DNA from: Marasmius tenuissimus
Lineage: Eukaryota; Basidiomycota; Agaricomycetes; Agaricales; Marasmiaceae
DNA: 64,000 nt
Assembly: GCA_029532415.1 (NCBI GenBank)
Contig: JAQOTA010000001.1
Span: forward strand, 124,001-188,000
Reading direction: 5' to 3'
Shown here: positions 43,465 to 53,540 of the stretch, piece after piece
Numbering within the stretch: position 1 is the stretch's first letter
How the letters are laid out: each line of letters begins with the position of its first letter
Position numbers and translations under genes: made by a program
The notes under the pieces: generated by a model
Seen by the model: the letters and a program-made list of their open reading frames with translations, nothing else
Told to the model about the DNA's origin: nothing
Databases searched by the model: none

Positions 43465-43562
43465 GGTTCGGTGGCGTAGTTGGTTATTGCATCTGTCTTA
43501 CATGTCGAAAAATGTAGTGGATGTATCGCAGAAGGTCCCCACTTCGAGCCTGGGTCAAATCA
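43465..43562 (+). tRNA. tRNA-Val(TAC) copy with intron, probably degenerate
   Basis: The anticodon loop CTTACAT gives TAC. Relative to 51920-52018 the T stem (CCCAC instead of CCCAG) and acceptor (TCAAATC instead of TCGAATC) carry mismatches, one of them a CpG transition. Likely inactive. Confidence 0.6.
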
Positions 43563-43708
43563 TAGCGACGGAATTTTCGGTTGACTTTTTGAGCGGAACT
43601 TAACCAAATGAGAATCAGCGTTTCGGCCAGATATTGGATAACTCCTATTAGCGTGATCATAGACATGTCAATAATCCCCTTGAAATGATAAAATCAATAT
43701 TCAAATAT

Positions 43709-43966
43709 TCACTTCTCGTCATCGTAGTGGGACACGATACTGTCTTGCCAGGTGGCTAAAAAGTGGATTGCAAAATAGAACAGTTGCTTCGATGATTTCC
43801 CCGGCTTGAAGACAGCGAATCTCATATCAAAACCAATCGTTCCTTTGCGTACTTCGCTGGGAGGTATGTATTCACAATATTCAAGACTAAGGGTACCGCG
43901 GAGACATCCCGTGGCAAGCCTCAATCGACTGATTATGCGACGACAACAAAGTATAGTTGAGGCCAA
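43709..43966 (-). CDS. Hypothetical frame, 85 residues
   Basis: A coding-like minus frame ('GTIGFDMRFAVFKPGKSSKQ' ... 'IVSHYDDEK') that ends at 43709. Its N-terminal part may begin with an upstream intron. The paralogous region 52170-52440 has frame breaks. No domain known; it could be the last exon of a longer gene that also uses 44347-44547. Confidence 0.3.
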   Translation of the reverse strand: MASTILCCRRIISRLRLATGCLRGTLSLEYCEYIPPSEVRKGTIGFDMRFAVFKPGKSSKQLFYFAIHFLATWQDSIVSHYDDEK

Positions 43967-44346
43967 CCCAAAACTTCAGGTTGCGAGGGGTCCCTCAAGG
44001 TGATCTTTGTTGTGCTGCACACTTAGTATATGAGCACAACACACCTTGTGTGTGTTGTAGACCACAAACCACTGCTATTTCCGGGAGAGCTGAAATTCAA
44101 TAATCGTTCGTCTAGGAGCTATTTCAACCGCACAGCCCAAATACTATAAATAATTTACTCAAACGACGCCTTTATGGCGATGATCCTTTGACCGATCTGC
44201 CAAGCAATAGTCATTCAAGGATTAAAAATGATAGTCAAGCCATGTCATCTAGAAAACCGGTAAGCAAACCCTGCCGTAACCACCATCATACAGCCAAATC
44301 ACCGAACGCGTTCATCAAATACACGATCGCAGGCTCATTTCATTTG

Positions 44347-44547
44347 CTATGATTCAGCATTTTCGGGGAACCTAGCATTCACCAGGGTCATGAAATCAAA
44401 TGGAGCCCAAACAGTAGTCAGATACCCGTCTCCATCTGTTTCCAGAAACACTCCCCCACTAAAGCTACATGCTTGTCGCCGTTCGAGTGAAAAACGAAAC
44501 CTTGACTGCGCATCTGGCAAACTTCTCGATAGATGAGAACCAGACAT
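44347..44547 (-). CDS. Hypothetical 66-residue frame
   Basis: Short but coding-like ('VFLETDGDGYLTTVWAPFDF'), from ATG 44547. No signal peptide or membrane helix. May be a fragment or an exon. Confidence 0.25.
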   Translation of the reverse strand: MSGSHLSRSLPDAQSRFRFSLERRQACSFSGGVFLETDGDGYLTTVWAPFDFMTLVNARFPENAES

Positions 44548-44599
44548 TGCTGAGCTTGTTCAATTTATTCCGCCCGACTGGAGCCCTAAAGCCAATAGG

Positions 44600-45600
44600 A
44601 TCAAAAATGTTGAGTACCACGGTGTGTAGATGAGGGGATATGATTGGGATCTAGAGGGACATGGAAGTTGCTATGGCTATTACAGCATCACCAGGACGCC
44701 AGGCACCTCATAAGCAAACACCTAGGCCAATAGGATGAAAAGTGGTGATTCTGGTGTTCCAATTTGTGAAGATATAGGTTCTATCACTCTGGATATCGAC
44801 TGTTCACGTAAACCAGCTACCAGGGCTGGGCACCAGAACAAAGAACTGAAAGTAGTTAAAGGATGAGGTGTAGTGTTTGGGTCTCTCTGTAAAGACCAGA
44901 GAGGTAGGGTTTAAAGTTTTAGGTGCAGACTCAAAACAAATTGATTTGGCAAGGAGAATGCATGGAGAGCCAATCATCCAGATCCTAGAGGGAGCCTGGG
45001 CAGCTTTGGAAGTGCTGTTGTACAGAAGATGAAACAATTCAAGATTGAGAGGAAGAACACTTGTGGCAGCCAGGAGGTTTTGCCTACCAGGTCCCTCAGT
45101 CACAAGTGCATAGGTTGGGAGATGCAGATTGAAGGCCCACAGGTGTAAGTATATTCTTGAAGTGAGCACATTGTCCAACTTACCCTTGAGACTGACAAGC
45201 TCCCATTAAAAGAACCGTAAACACCCTTCTTCAAAGACTCATTAAAATTCAGGGGAATGGGAAAGAAGACAGACAGGGTCTTCAGAATGAACTGAGACTG
45301 TGAATATAGTGATCTGTATAGCGACGCGCTATCGTTTTGTGTACATTGATGGCGGAGGGATATGAGCTGAATGAAAGGATTCCGACTATTACTCAAGTTA
45401 GAGCAACAAGTTTCAGTGGACTCTGGTGTTCAGACTGGACTCAATACCGAGGTAAATCTCTGAATGCAGCCATTGTGATTCATAAAGATCTGCTAAAGGC
45501 AGACTGCTTCCCAGTTGGCATTGGAGGATATCTTCAAGACTTGACTGCCATTTTTTCTCCTAGTTATTGTGACATGGTAACCAAGTTGCTGCTCTACCAT
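44600..45600. other. No supported gene; CpG-poor stretch
   Basis: The stretch downstream of the 45602-46702 gene has several frames of 90-125 codons but none recognisable. CpG is rare, and TpG/CpA common. Confidence 0.3.
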
Positions 45601-45601
45601 A

Positions 45602-46702
45602 TCAGTGAATGAAGTTCACCTCTGAATATGACAGAGGAAAATGTGCAACTCTAATCCAAGATTGTTGATTGGTTGATGCAGCCAAAAGCATTACACCACT
45701 GTCTTTGTGACGTACAATCCTCCTCTCCCTCCTCTGTTCTTCCATGTTGGGGGCTCTTGTTTCCTTGATATCATGAGGTTGATTGTCTTCTTTCCCTCGA
45801 AGCTGTCCTTCTGCTACCAATAGCTCACCAAGAGGAGGATATGGTGTCAATAGGGCTGGGTCCCCATTTGATCCAATGCCAATAGTACCACCCCAGCTTT
45901 GTTGAAAGCGCCTCCGGAAAAGGATAATAACTGTAATAACTCCAACACTTAGAAGAGCTGTGCCTGCAATGCTCAGTCCAACAATCAGAGGGATGTTGGG
46001 TTTTGGTGAAAGTATGTTGCTAGGTATGAAATGTCAGCTCTGGGTGATTGGCACAAGTCAAGCAGAGACACACGAGGATGTGGGGGAAGTTGTAGAAGCA
46101 GAAGGAGGAGTGACAAAAACGGTCAACATGCTGTAGGAGAATATTGGTGATTGAGGCAACAGATGATATGACTGAAACACATACGGTAAAGTTGCTCCAA
46201 GGGAAGTGAGGTTTTTCAATTCTGTGAGATCCAGCACTTTCATTGTGATTGTTGTCCACTCCCCAATCTCTTCTGGGTTTACTATAGCAGATTCCAGACC
46301 TGGTTGGTCATAAACATAAATGAGAAAGGATCTGATAGGTACTATTCATTATAGTTTGCATATAGCAGGGTATACAACTCACCCTGCTCTGTTGAAATCA
46401 AGATTTGCATTTCCCAAACTCTTGTTGCCAAAATGCGCCTGGGAAGGTTCTGAGAGACCTGATATGCCGTGGTCCTCTAATATCTGCTTCCTAAGCCATG
46501 CATCCTCAAAATCTTTTGCTTCCCTAGTCCATTCAAAGGCCGCTGTGGTGCCTGCTGTTGGTGGAGATGGAAAAGTTATCTGCAGAGCACCGGTCTCCAT
46601 TAAGATTAATCTAGTTGAGGTCAGGAAAGGGTCAGGACTCAGGGGTGAGGATGTATCAGCAACTCACGAGGGAAAAATAAAGCAATGAAGTGCAGAGTAC
46701 AT
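45602..46702 (-). CDS. Type I single-pass membrane protein, 312 residues (paralogue of 38458-39493)
   Basis: Four exons: 46702-46668 (35 nt), 46610-46383 (228 nt), 46331-46074 (258 nt) and 46019-45602 (418 nt), all GT-AG. Exons 1 and 2 have exactly the lengths of the paralogue's; the paralogue's single last exon is split here by a 54 nt intron. Shared pieces include 'ALQITFPSPPTAGTTAAFEW' and 'GLSEPSQAHFGN', the helix 'LIVGLSIAGTALLSVGVI' and the motif 'LTPYPP' in the tail. The C-terminal PY-type motif is altered ('FPLSYSEVNFIH'). No stop or frameshift is needed, although the region is strongly depleted of CpG (five CG seen by eye in 45841-46320). The same unknown function is expected, or recent decline. 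Confidence 0.7.
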
Positions 46703-47735
46703 GCTTAGCAGCCTGTGCTAAATGTCCGTGGACAAAGATTAGTCAAATCCCTGAGTTGCAGATGGTAGTTGACAATTGAGCCACCGGTCACACTTGCCAG
46801 CAGGCCTCTTGAGTCAGTTTATGAGTGCTGCACAACTACCATCAATAGGATCCCAGTACTGCCTGGGTCTTGATCTGAGATCTCAATCATGAGATGAGCA
46901 CAGCTCAGACAGTGTTCATCTTGTTGTAGCAAATGATGAGGCTAAAATTTGGTATACTTTTGATTTAGGGGCCAGCTGATTCCTAGTGGCTATGTAACAT
47001 ATTCCTGCCTTGAACCGGAACTATTGGCACTTCAAAGAAGACCAGCAAATCAGGAGTTCAAGCAAGGAGATGGCAAAAATGACATTTCTGGTCTGCCTCC
47101 ACTGTTCAGCCCCTATATAATAGTCAGAGTATCCTGTCTGTGAAGTACCATATATGGTAGGAGATGGTGGAGGGCCTGGAGGGGGGTCTCAACCACGGCA
47201 CAAGAAAAATTCTACTTCAGATCAAGGCAAAAGAAGTTGAATGCATAGATCGTTATGAGTCAAGGTGTGATTGTTTACTATCAGAGCTAATAGTCTGTAG
47301 TGAGACTGGAGACCATAGCTTGCCATTGGCAGACTCAGGTTTCTCTTTCAGCACCAATTGCCTTCTTCGGGGTTAATTCTCTAGACTTTGTGTATTTTAT
47401 CTTCATCTAAGCCATGTACATAGTACTGGCGATGTTCACGCGCAGGAATCATGCCAGATTGTGTGAATCTGATGACTACTACAAATCGACCACAAAGTCA
47501 GTATATCCCTTTGCCATTTGGTGAGCTTGAGCTGAGACCTTAATCAAACAGGTAACAGAATTGCGCCAGTGCAAGCCAGGGCTCTATCTAGTCTGCATGT
47601 CCGTCAGTGCACCCGTGACCCAGCCTCTCATCCCTCTTTTTCAAGGAAATGTTTGCTCTATAGCACCGCTTACTACTAGCTCATCATGTTTCATTGAGGC
47701 TCTGAATTAGGTGATATACTCCGTGAACTGAGGCA
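46703..47735. other. No recognisable gene
   Basis: CpG-poor sequence upstream of the membrane protein gene; it presumably includes its promoter. Frames up to 70 codons, no domain. Confidence 0.3.
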
Positions 47736-47737
47736 AC

Positions 47738-47833
47738 TCTGTTATGGTGTAGTGGCCAACATTATCACCTCTCATCCACTTGACCCCGTCCATCAAAACC
47801 CGATTGCCCAGGGTCCAACTCCGTGTGACGGAA
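47738..47833 (+). pseudogene. tRNA-Glu pseudogene
   Basis: TCTGTTATGGTGTAGTGGCC and CTCTCAT are recognisable, but the anticodon stem (TATCAC against CGATTG) and T arm (GGGTCCAACTCCGTG) no longer pair. Confidence 0.65.
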
Positions 47834-47839
47834 TATCTC

Positions 47840-49600
47840 CAGCAGATATTAGAAGTATTTTTGTTGCCTTTACTGCTAAATGGAAGGGATGATTAAAACT
47901 GTTGCGTGCGAGGAAAATAACTAATGTCGGGTCGAACAAGAACAACCCATCAACAATGACCGGGTCAATCCGAGATATCGATACACATCATTTCAAAAGG
48001 CAAAGGCGATGAATTCTATGCGTACTTTCCTCAGGCTTAGAAGGTACACATTCACAAAAAATCATGGTCAATTAATGGAGAATAGGGGGGATATGAAGAT
48101 GTGGACAGTGAATATAGTATCCCGGGGTGTTGTGAACCGTATGTTGGCAACGACTATACAGAATCAAAAACCGTCCGGTCCTTCAAGCGATGAGAAGCCC
48201 AACCGTTGACAACCCTGCCCCCAATCAATATTGCCCATTGGTCCCAACTTGACCAGGCATCAATCCCAGGAAAAAGTCCATCTGACCCTGTCGAACGTCA
48301 TCGCGTCTCATCGAACATTCCCCTTACTGAATGAGACCGACTGACACTCGACCACACGAGAATATTTGCACTAACGCAATTAAAGATTCAGACAACCTCT
48401 GGTGTCATCAAAGAAAGATGAAACTAATCTCATCTCATTGGGTGGGATCCACTGACAATTTCTGGTTTCCTTTCACTTGATCATGATTCCATTCGCTTTG
48501 CTCTCGCTCAACAGGATACGATATCACAATAAACTTATATTCACGCAAAGATAGAGGAGTCTGCCAAGTCCATACTGTAGAGCACCCTACTAGTCTGATT
48601 GGAACGTGACTGCTACGAGAGAAAATAAGTAGACAAGTGAGCAAACAGAAGAAACCACATACAGGAATGGACTTGTTGGATACCTCGTTCATTCGTGCGC
48701 GTGAGATTGGGTCCTTGCTGCTGTGTACTGTAGCCAGCAGTGGGCAAAATTGAGTGTCAACCCTGTGTACAGTAGAAATGGGCTTAGCGTACCTTTTCTT
48801 TGAGCGGAAATCAGACAGTCGAGAGTGTTGGAAGTGGGTAGGCATGGTTTGGTGGACCTTACTGGTTAACGAAGAGGGCTTGAGATCATTGGTACTGGTT
48901 TATGACGAGATCAGAAGCAAACAATGGGTGCACGGACTTGCGATACGCACCAAAAATGACATGATAGCCTCCCTCAACCATCTCTAGTGCCAATAGCCCC
49001 CCTGTCCAACTGTGCGCGTGGCAATTGAGGTTGTTGAGGCGCCAATGTACCTGAAAAATGAATTACTCACATATAAGGGAGAAGCAAGGTAGGAGAGATG
49101 AAATGAAAGCATCGTCAATGCAGCATACGGTGGCCAGCCGGGTGCTGAGTTGACGACGCGGCGAGAATGTCATGGCATGAGGGAAACCCAGTTATAGGGG
49201 GCGCTGAGTCAGTTCACAGCCAAACTCGTACCCCAAAGTCTCGGCCCCCCAAAGTCTTGACATATTTCGACTTCTTGAGGTTCAATGGTTCTGTTGAACT
49301 AGTGTCTTTGTTGTTTCTGCGAGTAAGCAGGCCTAGAGAAACTCACTTTCTGATAATACCTAGTCAAGAAATTGTTGAGAGACCCTTCAAGTCAAGAGAA
49401 GGAATTACGTTGGCTTAGCAAACGACTCGAGGAATCATACGAATATGGATTCAGGAACAGTGATTGAATGTGCAAATATTGTATCGGCTTGTCGTGCATA
49501 GTCGTGCTGTGTCAAGCCCAAAATGACATTGATAGAAGGAGAGATTATCAAAGGCAAGGTGATTCATTCGAAAGAAAGACAAAACTGTTCATATAATGAC
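47840..49600. other. No recognised gene; 137-codon unknown frame at 48435-48845 (minus)
   Basis: The minus frame 48435-48845 contains a hydrophobic stretch ('VCGFFCLLTCLLIFS') but no known domain and no visible relative in the window. The remainder shows nothing I can name. Confidence 0.25.
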
Positions 49601-49985
49601 GAATTGAAGTGGGACCAGACTAGATCTCACATACTCGCTCCGATGAGACCCGATGACGCTTGACAGGCCCAGACGGACTTTTTCCTGGGCATCAATAGGG
49701 GTTATGAACAAGAAAAAGCTTTTTGGATCCATGCACATTGCAACCAAAATGAAAGACCCGTGCCCACTTCTTATTATCAATGTCAGCAAGGATGTGATAA
49801 CCAATAGTGACCAGAACTATAAGATAAAAAGACAATAAGTTTATAAAAATTGAAATGGTGGGTAGAGGCCCTACTTTTGAAAGATAAACGGGAGGATTTG
49901 AGGGGGGAAAGAGAAATCACTCTGGAAGGGTAATCCACCAGAAGTTGATCAAATGTTTGAGGTTTCCACTGGAACGAAGCATAAG

Positions 49986-50454
49986 TGTCAAGAACAAGGC
50001 CAGTGACTAGGAAAACCCCTCAGGCCACCAACAGGGTCAAGAGTGCAAAGGAGAGAAGATAGATTTGAGCAGAGCAAGTGTAAGATAGTACATGCTGGAT
50101 ACAGGCACTATGAGACAAAGTTGTCAGACTGGAGAACTATCTAGAAGTGTCCATGATTATATATGACAGAGCCAAGCTGTAGAGATATCATGGGAATGAA
50201 GATAAAAGAGGAAAACTGAAAGAACAAGTGATAAGAATCAAGGGATACATGTGGAAACATTGTCATGATGGAAACCATATGGTGTGCTGGGAAAATATCT
50301 GGGAACAATGTGGAACACCAGGTAGTACCAGGTAATGATATGGGGGCCAGAATGCAATGGTGAGAACATGTAACCATGGGAAATAAAGAGAAAAACATGA
50401 GGAACAAGTACCTGGGGACCAAGGGAAGGGAAAACAGTAGGTGGATTCGTAACA
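49986..50454. mobile_element. Solo LTR, 469 bp
   Basis: Starts TGTCAAGAAC and ends TTCGTAACA, inside a duplicated block whose other copy lacks it. The flanks ATAAG (49981-49985) and GTAAG (50455-50459) would be the 5 bp target duplication with one G-to-A change in a CpG context (gcGtaag to gcAtaag). No internal coding region. Confidence 0.65.
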
Positions 50455-50479
50455 GTAAGCGCGTCACGTTGTTTACGTC

Positions 50480-50574
50480 GGTTCGATGACATAGTTGGTC
50501 ATCGCATCTGTCTAACATAATAGTTTCCATCAGCACAGACTGAGAAGGTCCCCAGTGCAGGCCTGGTCGAATCA
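50480..50574 (+). pseudogene. tRNA-Val(AAC) pseudogene
   Basis: GGTTCGA and TCGAATC still pair and AAC is present, but the D arm has changes (GATGACATAGTTGGTCATCG), the 3' anticodon strand is altered and the T arm (CAGTGCAGGCCTGG) lost the TTCGA loop. Confidence 0.65.
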
Positions 50575-51374
50575 GAGTTTTGCCTCACTCGAGTGATTCT
50601 GAACCCGCGTACAATTGACTTGAATAACCGCCCCTCAAGCTGGTCCGTGCGTTCCTCCAAGCAATCTCCGCTCATCGTCCTTTTCACACCCGTTCCTTTT
50701 CCCCCATTACCTTTACCATTGCTCAGCCGGTAAATGATGTCGACTCCCTCATGTTCTGCTTCTTTTTTTTTTGAAAAATCCTGACAAGGTCTCTCTGCTC
50801 TTTCCGACTCAGAAACTCCTCAAATGCGCACAAGACTGCGATTTTGACCTTTCAAAGATCCTATTTGGCCTTGACTTGGAAGGTCGTTTGTATTCCTCGA
50901 ATTCTGGGGCGGTCGTCGGCTGTGTCTTTGGTCTCTTACTCTTTGCTTGTCAAACAGCGTTCTCTGGTCTGGTTTTACAGCCCTTTGCAAAAAGGTCCTG
51001 GAAGGATGGCACAACCTGGGACAATAAGATATATAGATAAATAACTCAAGAAGGATTGAGCAAGGGGGAGAGATACGGAAAGCAGAAAACCCGCCCCAAA
51101 CACCTCTGGGTTCACTTCAAACATCTCCGAAGCCACATCAAACACGTCTAAAGCCACCGCAACCATCGAGTTCCAACTTCCACCTCCCCATAGGATTCTC
51201 CAATTCAACGCGGGACTATCGCCATAGCGGCTCCTGGGTCACCAAGTTCCTCTGTATTGCTCCAATCTACGACTCCCCCCAGTCACTGGGCGGAGTTGCG
51301 ATCACCCTAATCTCCTCGGTTACAGTTGGGCTCCGTCCGTTATCCTCCTACTTGAAAATCATTGCCGCTTCCTC

Positions 51375-51720
51375 CATCATTCGATATCAGGTTTGTCTAT
51401 TCACCTTCTGAAGGTTGGATTATGGCTATGGCCGTCGTTCGTCAAGATGCTTCCCAGGTGTCTCGATGCCTTCTAGATCGCAATTTCGTCATACCACACC
51501 AGATCTCGGAGGGCCCAAGGTAACCTCGGGATGCTCCCAATTTCCGCTCGTCTTTCCCCAGAGAAAGAAAAGGCTCGGGCTGGCTACAGTGTTATTGGTT
51601 CTGAACGAGATTGGCGGGCCGTTTGCCGTATAAACTCCCGAGCCACCCCGGCGCTTACGATCGTACTCTCAATTGGACTGGATACTTACTGTCATCCGTA
51701 CTCTCGAGTCGTGTCCTAAA
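51375..51720 (+). CDS. Coding-like unknown exons
   Basis: Two frames with good amino-acid character ('GWIMAMAVVRQDASQVSRCL' and then 'ARLSPEKEKARAGYSVIGSE') meet near a possible donor at 51520 (AAG-GTAACC). No start, domain or paralogue could be established; a short gene or a gene fragment. Confidence 0.2.
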
Positions 51721-51776
51721 ACCTTTCACATCTCTATTCCGCCTTCTCCGATAACACCACTATGTTTCCTTCTCGA

Positions 51777-52440
51777 AGACTGCTCGATCTCTTACTCACT
51801 CGTGTTCCTATCCCACGTTGATTGACATCGCATATTCGTCAATGCCAGTTTGCATACAATCGAAGAGGGGGGGCCACGAGGTGGCACTCACCATAGGCTT
51901 GATTGCCGTTCTACCACCCGGTTCGGTGGCGTAGTTGGTTATCGCATCTGTCTTACATGTCAATAGGATGCTGCTGATGTATCACAGAAGGCCCCCAGTT
52001 CGAGCCTGGGTCGAATCATCAGTAGACAATTCTGGAATAACTTTTCGAGGGGAGCTTAACCAAATGAGAGCCGTCGGTTCAGGCAAAGCGCTATTAAATG
52101 ACTCGTATTAGCGTGATCATGGACACGTCAATGATCTCCGCGAGATGATAACATCAATATTCACTCCTCGTCGTCGTAGGTGAGTAGGATGCAATGCCAT
52201 GTCGCTAGGCGGCCGTTATCGAATCAGAACTATAGGAGTTGCTTCGGAGAACAATCCCGTCACTGCGGCTGATTTTCACGCGACAAATGAGACAGCGAAT
52301 TTACACAGACCGATCTCCTCATGAACATATCATCTTAAAGCTCATGAGTCCTATGTGCACTCTTCTGGAAGGTATGCATTCACAATATACAAGACCAGGG
52401 GTGCCTCCGAAGCCATTCCGTGATCAGTACACTAATTGAC
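51777..52440. repeat. Duplicated block with tRNA-Val(TAC) (pairs with 43318-43990)
   Basis: The better-preserved tRNA is here, the better-preserved minus-strand frame is in the other copy, so each copy has decayed differently. Confidence 0.75.
51920..52018 (+). tRNA. tRNA-Val(TAC) with intron
   Basis: Acceptor GGTTCGG/TCGAATC (two G-T pairs), D stem GCG/CGC, anticodon stem TCTGT/ACAGA, loop CTTACAT (anticodon TAC), T arm CCCAG-TTCGAGC-CTGGG. An intron of about 25 nt. All arms are intact; likely functional. Confidence 0.85.
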
Positions 52441-52539
52441 TACGCTACGACGACAAAGTGTAGTGGGATCCGGAATGCAAATAATACGTATAGTGGTCAC
52501 CACAATACTCACATGTCCTAATTATAGACAGCACGCCAA

Positions 52540-53540
52540 CAATGATTGAGCAAAGCCCAGGTTTCGATCTACTGTCCGGTCGTTCAAAGGAATGGGAGAG
52601 CACTAAACTGTACAAACACCGACTATGGCTCCAAGGGAGCATGAGAGATTGAAAACAGAGATTGAGGGGAGCTCTGTGCCACGAAAAACAGGGAAAGGTT
52701 GATGAATGTCAACCGCCGTCGCTGAGAGGGAGATGAACGTGCTAAGCAGTTATCGAAACCTTCGCTTTGCCTTCTCTGAAGCGTTTGGCGTCCTTATACC
52801 GAAACTTCAAGCTGCGAAAGTTGATAATACCTACATTGAATAAGGCATAGTTAGACGAAGGGATAGAAAGGATAAACAAAGATGAGAGACGCACCACATT
52901 CCAGCATCCTCGTGAACCTAACCACGACCTGAATCTGTGGACGCACGGTGACTGCTGAGTAATCAGCCACCATTCAGGTCTCGAGACTCAACACTTTTCT
53001 AAACCTAGAGACTGAGTATCAAATAATGATGTGAAAACGACTGAAAGGTAGCTTACCAAAGACGCACGGAAGGTATCCACGGTAAAGGAAACGAACACAT
53101 CTCTGTGGGTCCAAGAACTAGAATCGATACACGCGGACCAAAAGATATCGACCGAAGCGAGAGCTTCCATACGGCCGAGGGAGTCTCCACCTCGTCCTCA
53201 TTCTTGGGGTCGTGCGTCTGCATGAACCTAGTGGAACGTAGTAAGTGCGGAGAATAACAGTATAAGTAATTTGAGAATTGAGACGAGCCAAAATCCACCT
53301 TTGACTTCACGCTAACTCGGCCCAGTGATTCACGACTGCGTGTGCATGAGAGGTACGACCGTCTAAAGGTATTGAGCTTCGATGAGATACATGCGTTGCG
53401 GTAGAGGTTCGAGATGAAAAGAGGGTGGGAAGATTTCCAAAGATTCCCTGCCACTGAGGCGAAAGAAGCCGAGCGCACAGACCATCTTGAGGGGCGGTCA
53501 TTTAGCTTGACTCTCACGTTGATAACAATGGCAGACTGCA
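52540..53540 (-). repeat. R1-type gene-like unit, distant copy
   Basis: The right edge has the R1 landmark 'cagaccatcttgaggggcgg' (53483) preceded by 'gagggtgggaagatttcc'. Minus frames of 162 and 65 codons are open, and a splice-like series is seen, but no domain can be named. Confidence 0.35.

Larger units (their letters stand above)
43318..43990. repeat. Duplicated block with tRNA-Val(TAC) (pairs with 51777-52440)
   Basis: Shared runs include 'gatctcttactcac', 'ctaccacccggttcggtggc', 'gagcctgggt' and 'attagcgtgatcat'. The pair diverges more than the other blocks. In this copy a minus-strand frame (43709-43966) is open; in the other it is broken. Confidence 0.75.
49600..50880. repeat. Duplicated block with tRNA-Val pseudogene (pairs with 36960-38050)
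   Basis: This copy is the more decayed one: several CG of the other copy are TG or CA here, and the tRNA-Val is broken. It contains the solo LTR at 49986-50454. Confidence 0.7.

Noticed and set aside
49690..49712. Another tRNA-Gly start (GCATCAATAGGGG)
   Set aside because: Only the first bases match; no anticodon arm or T arm follows.
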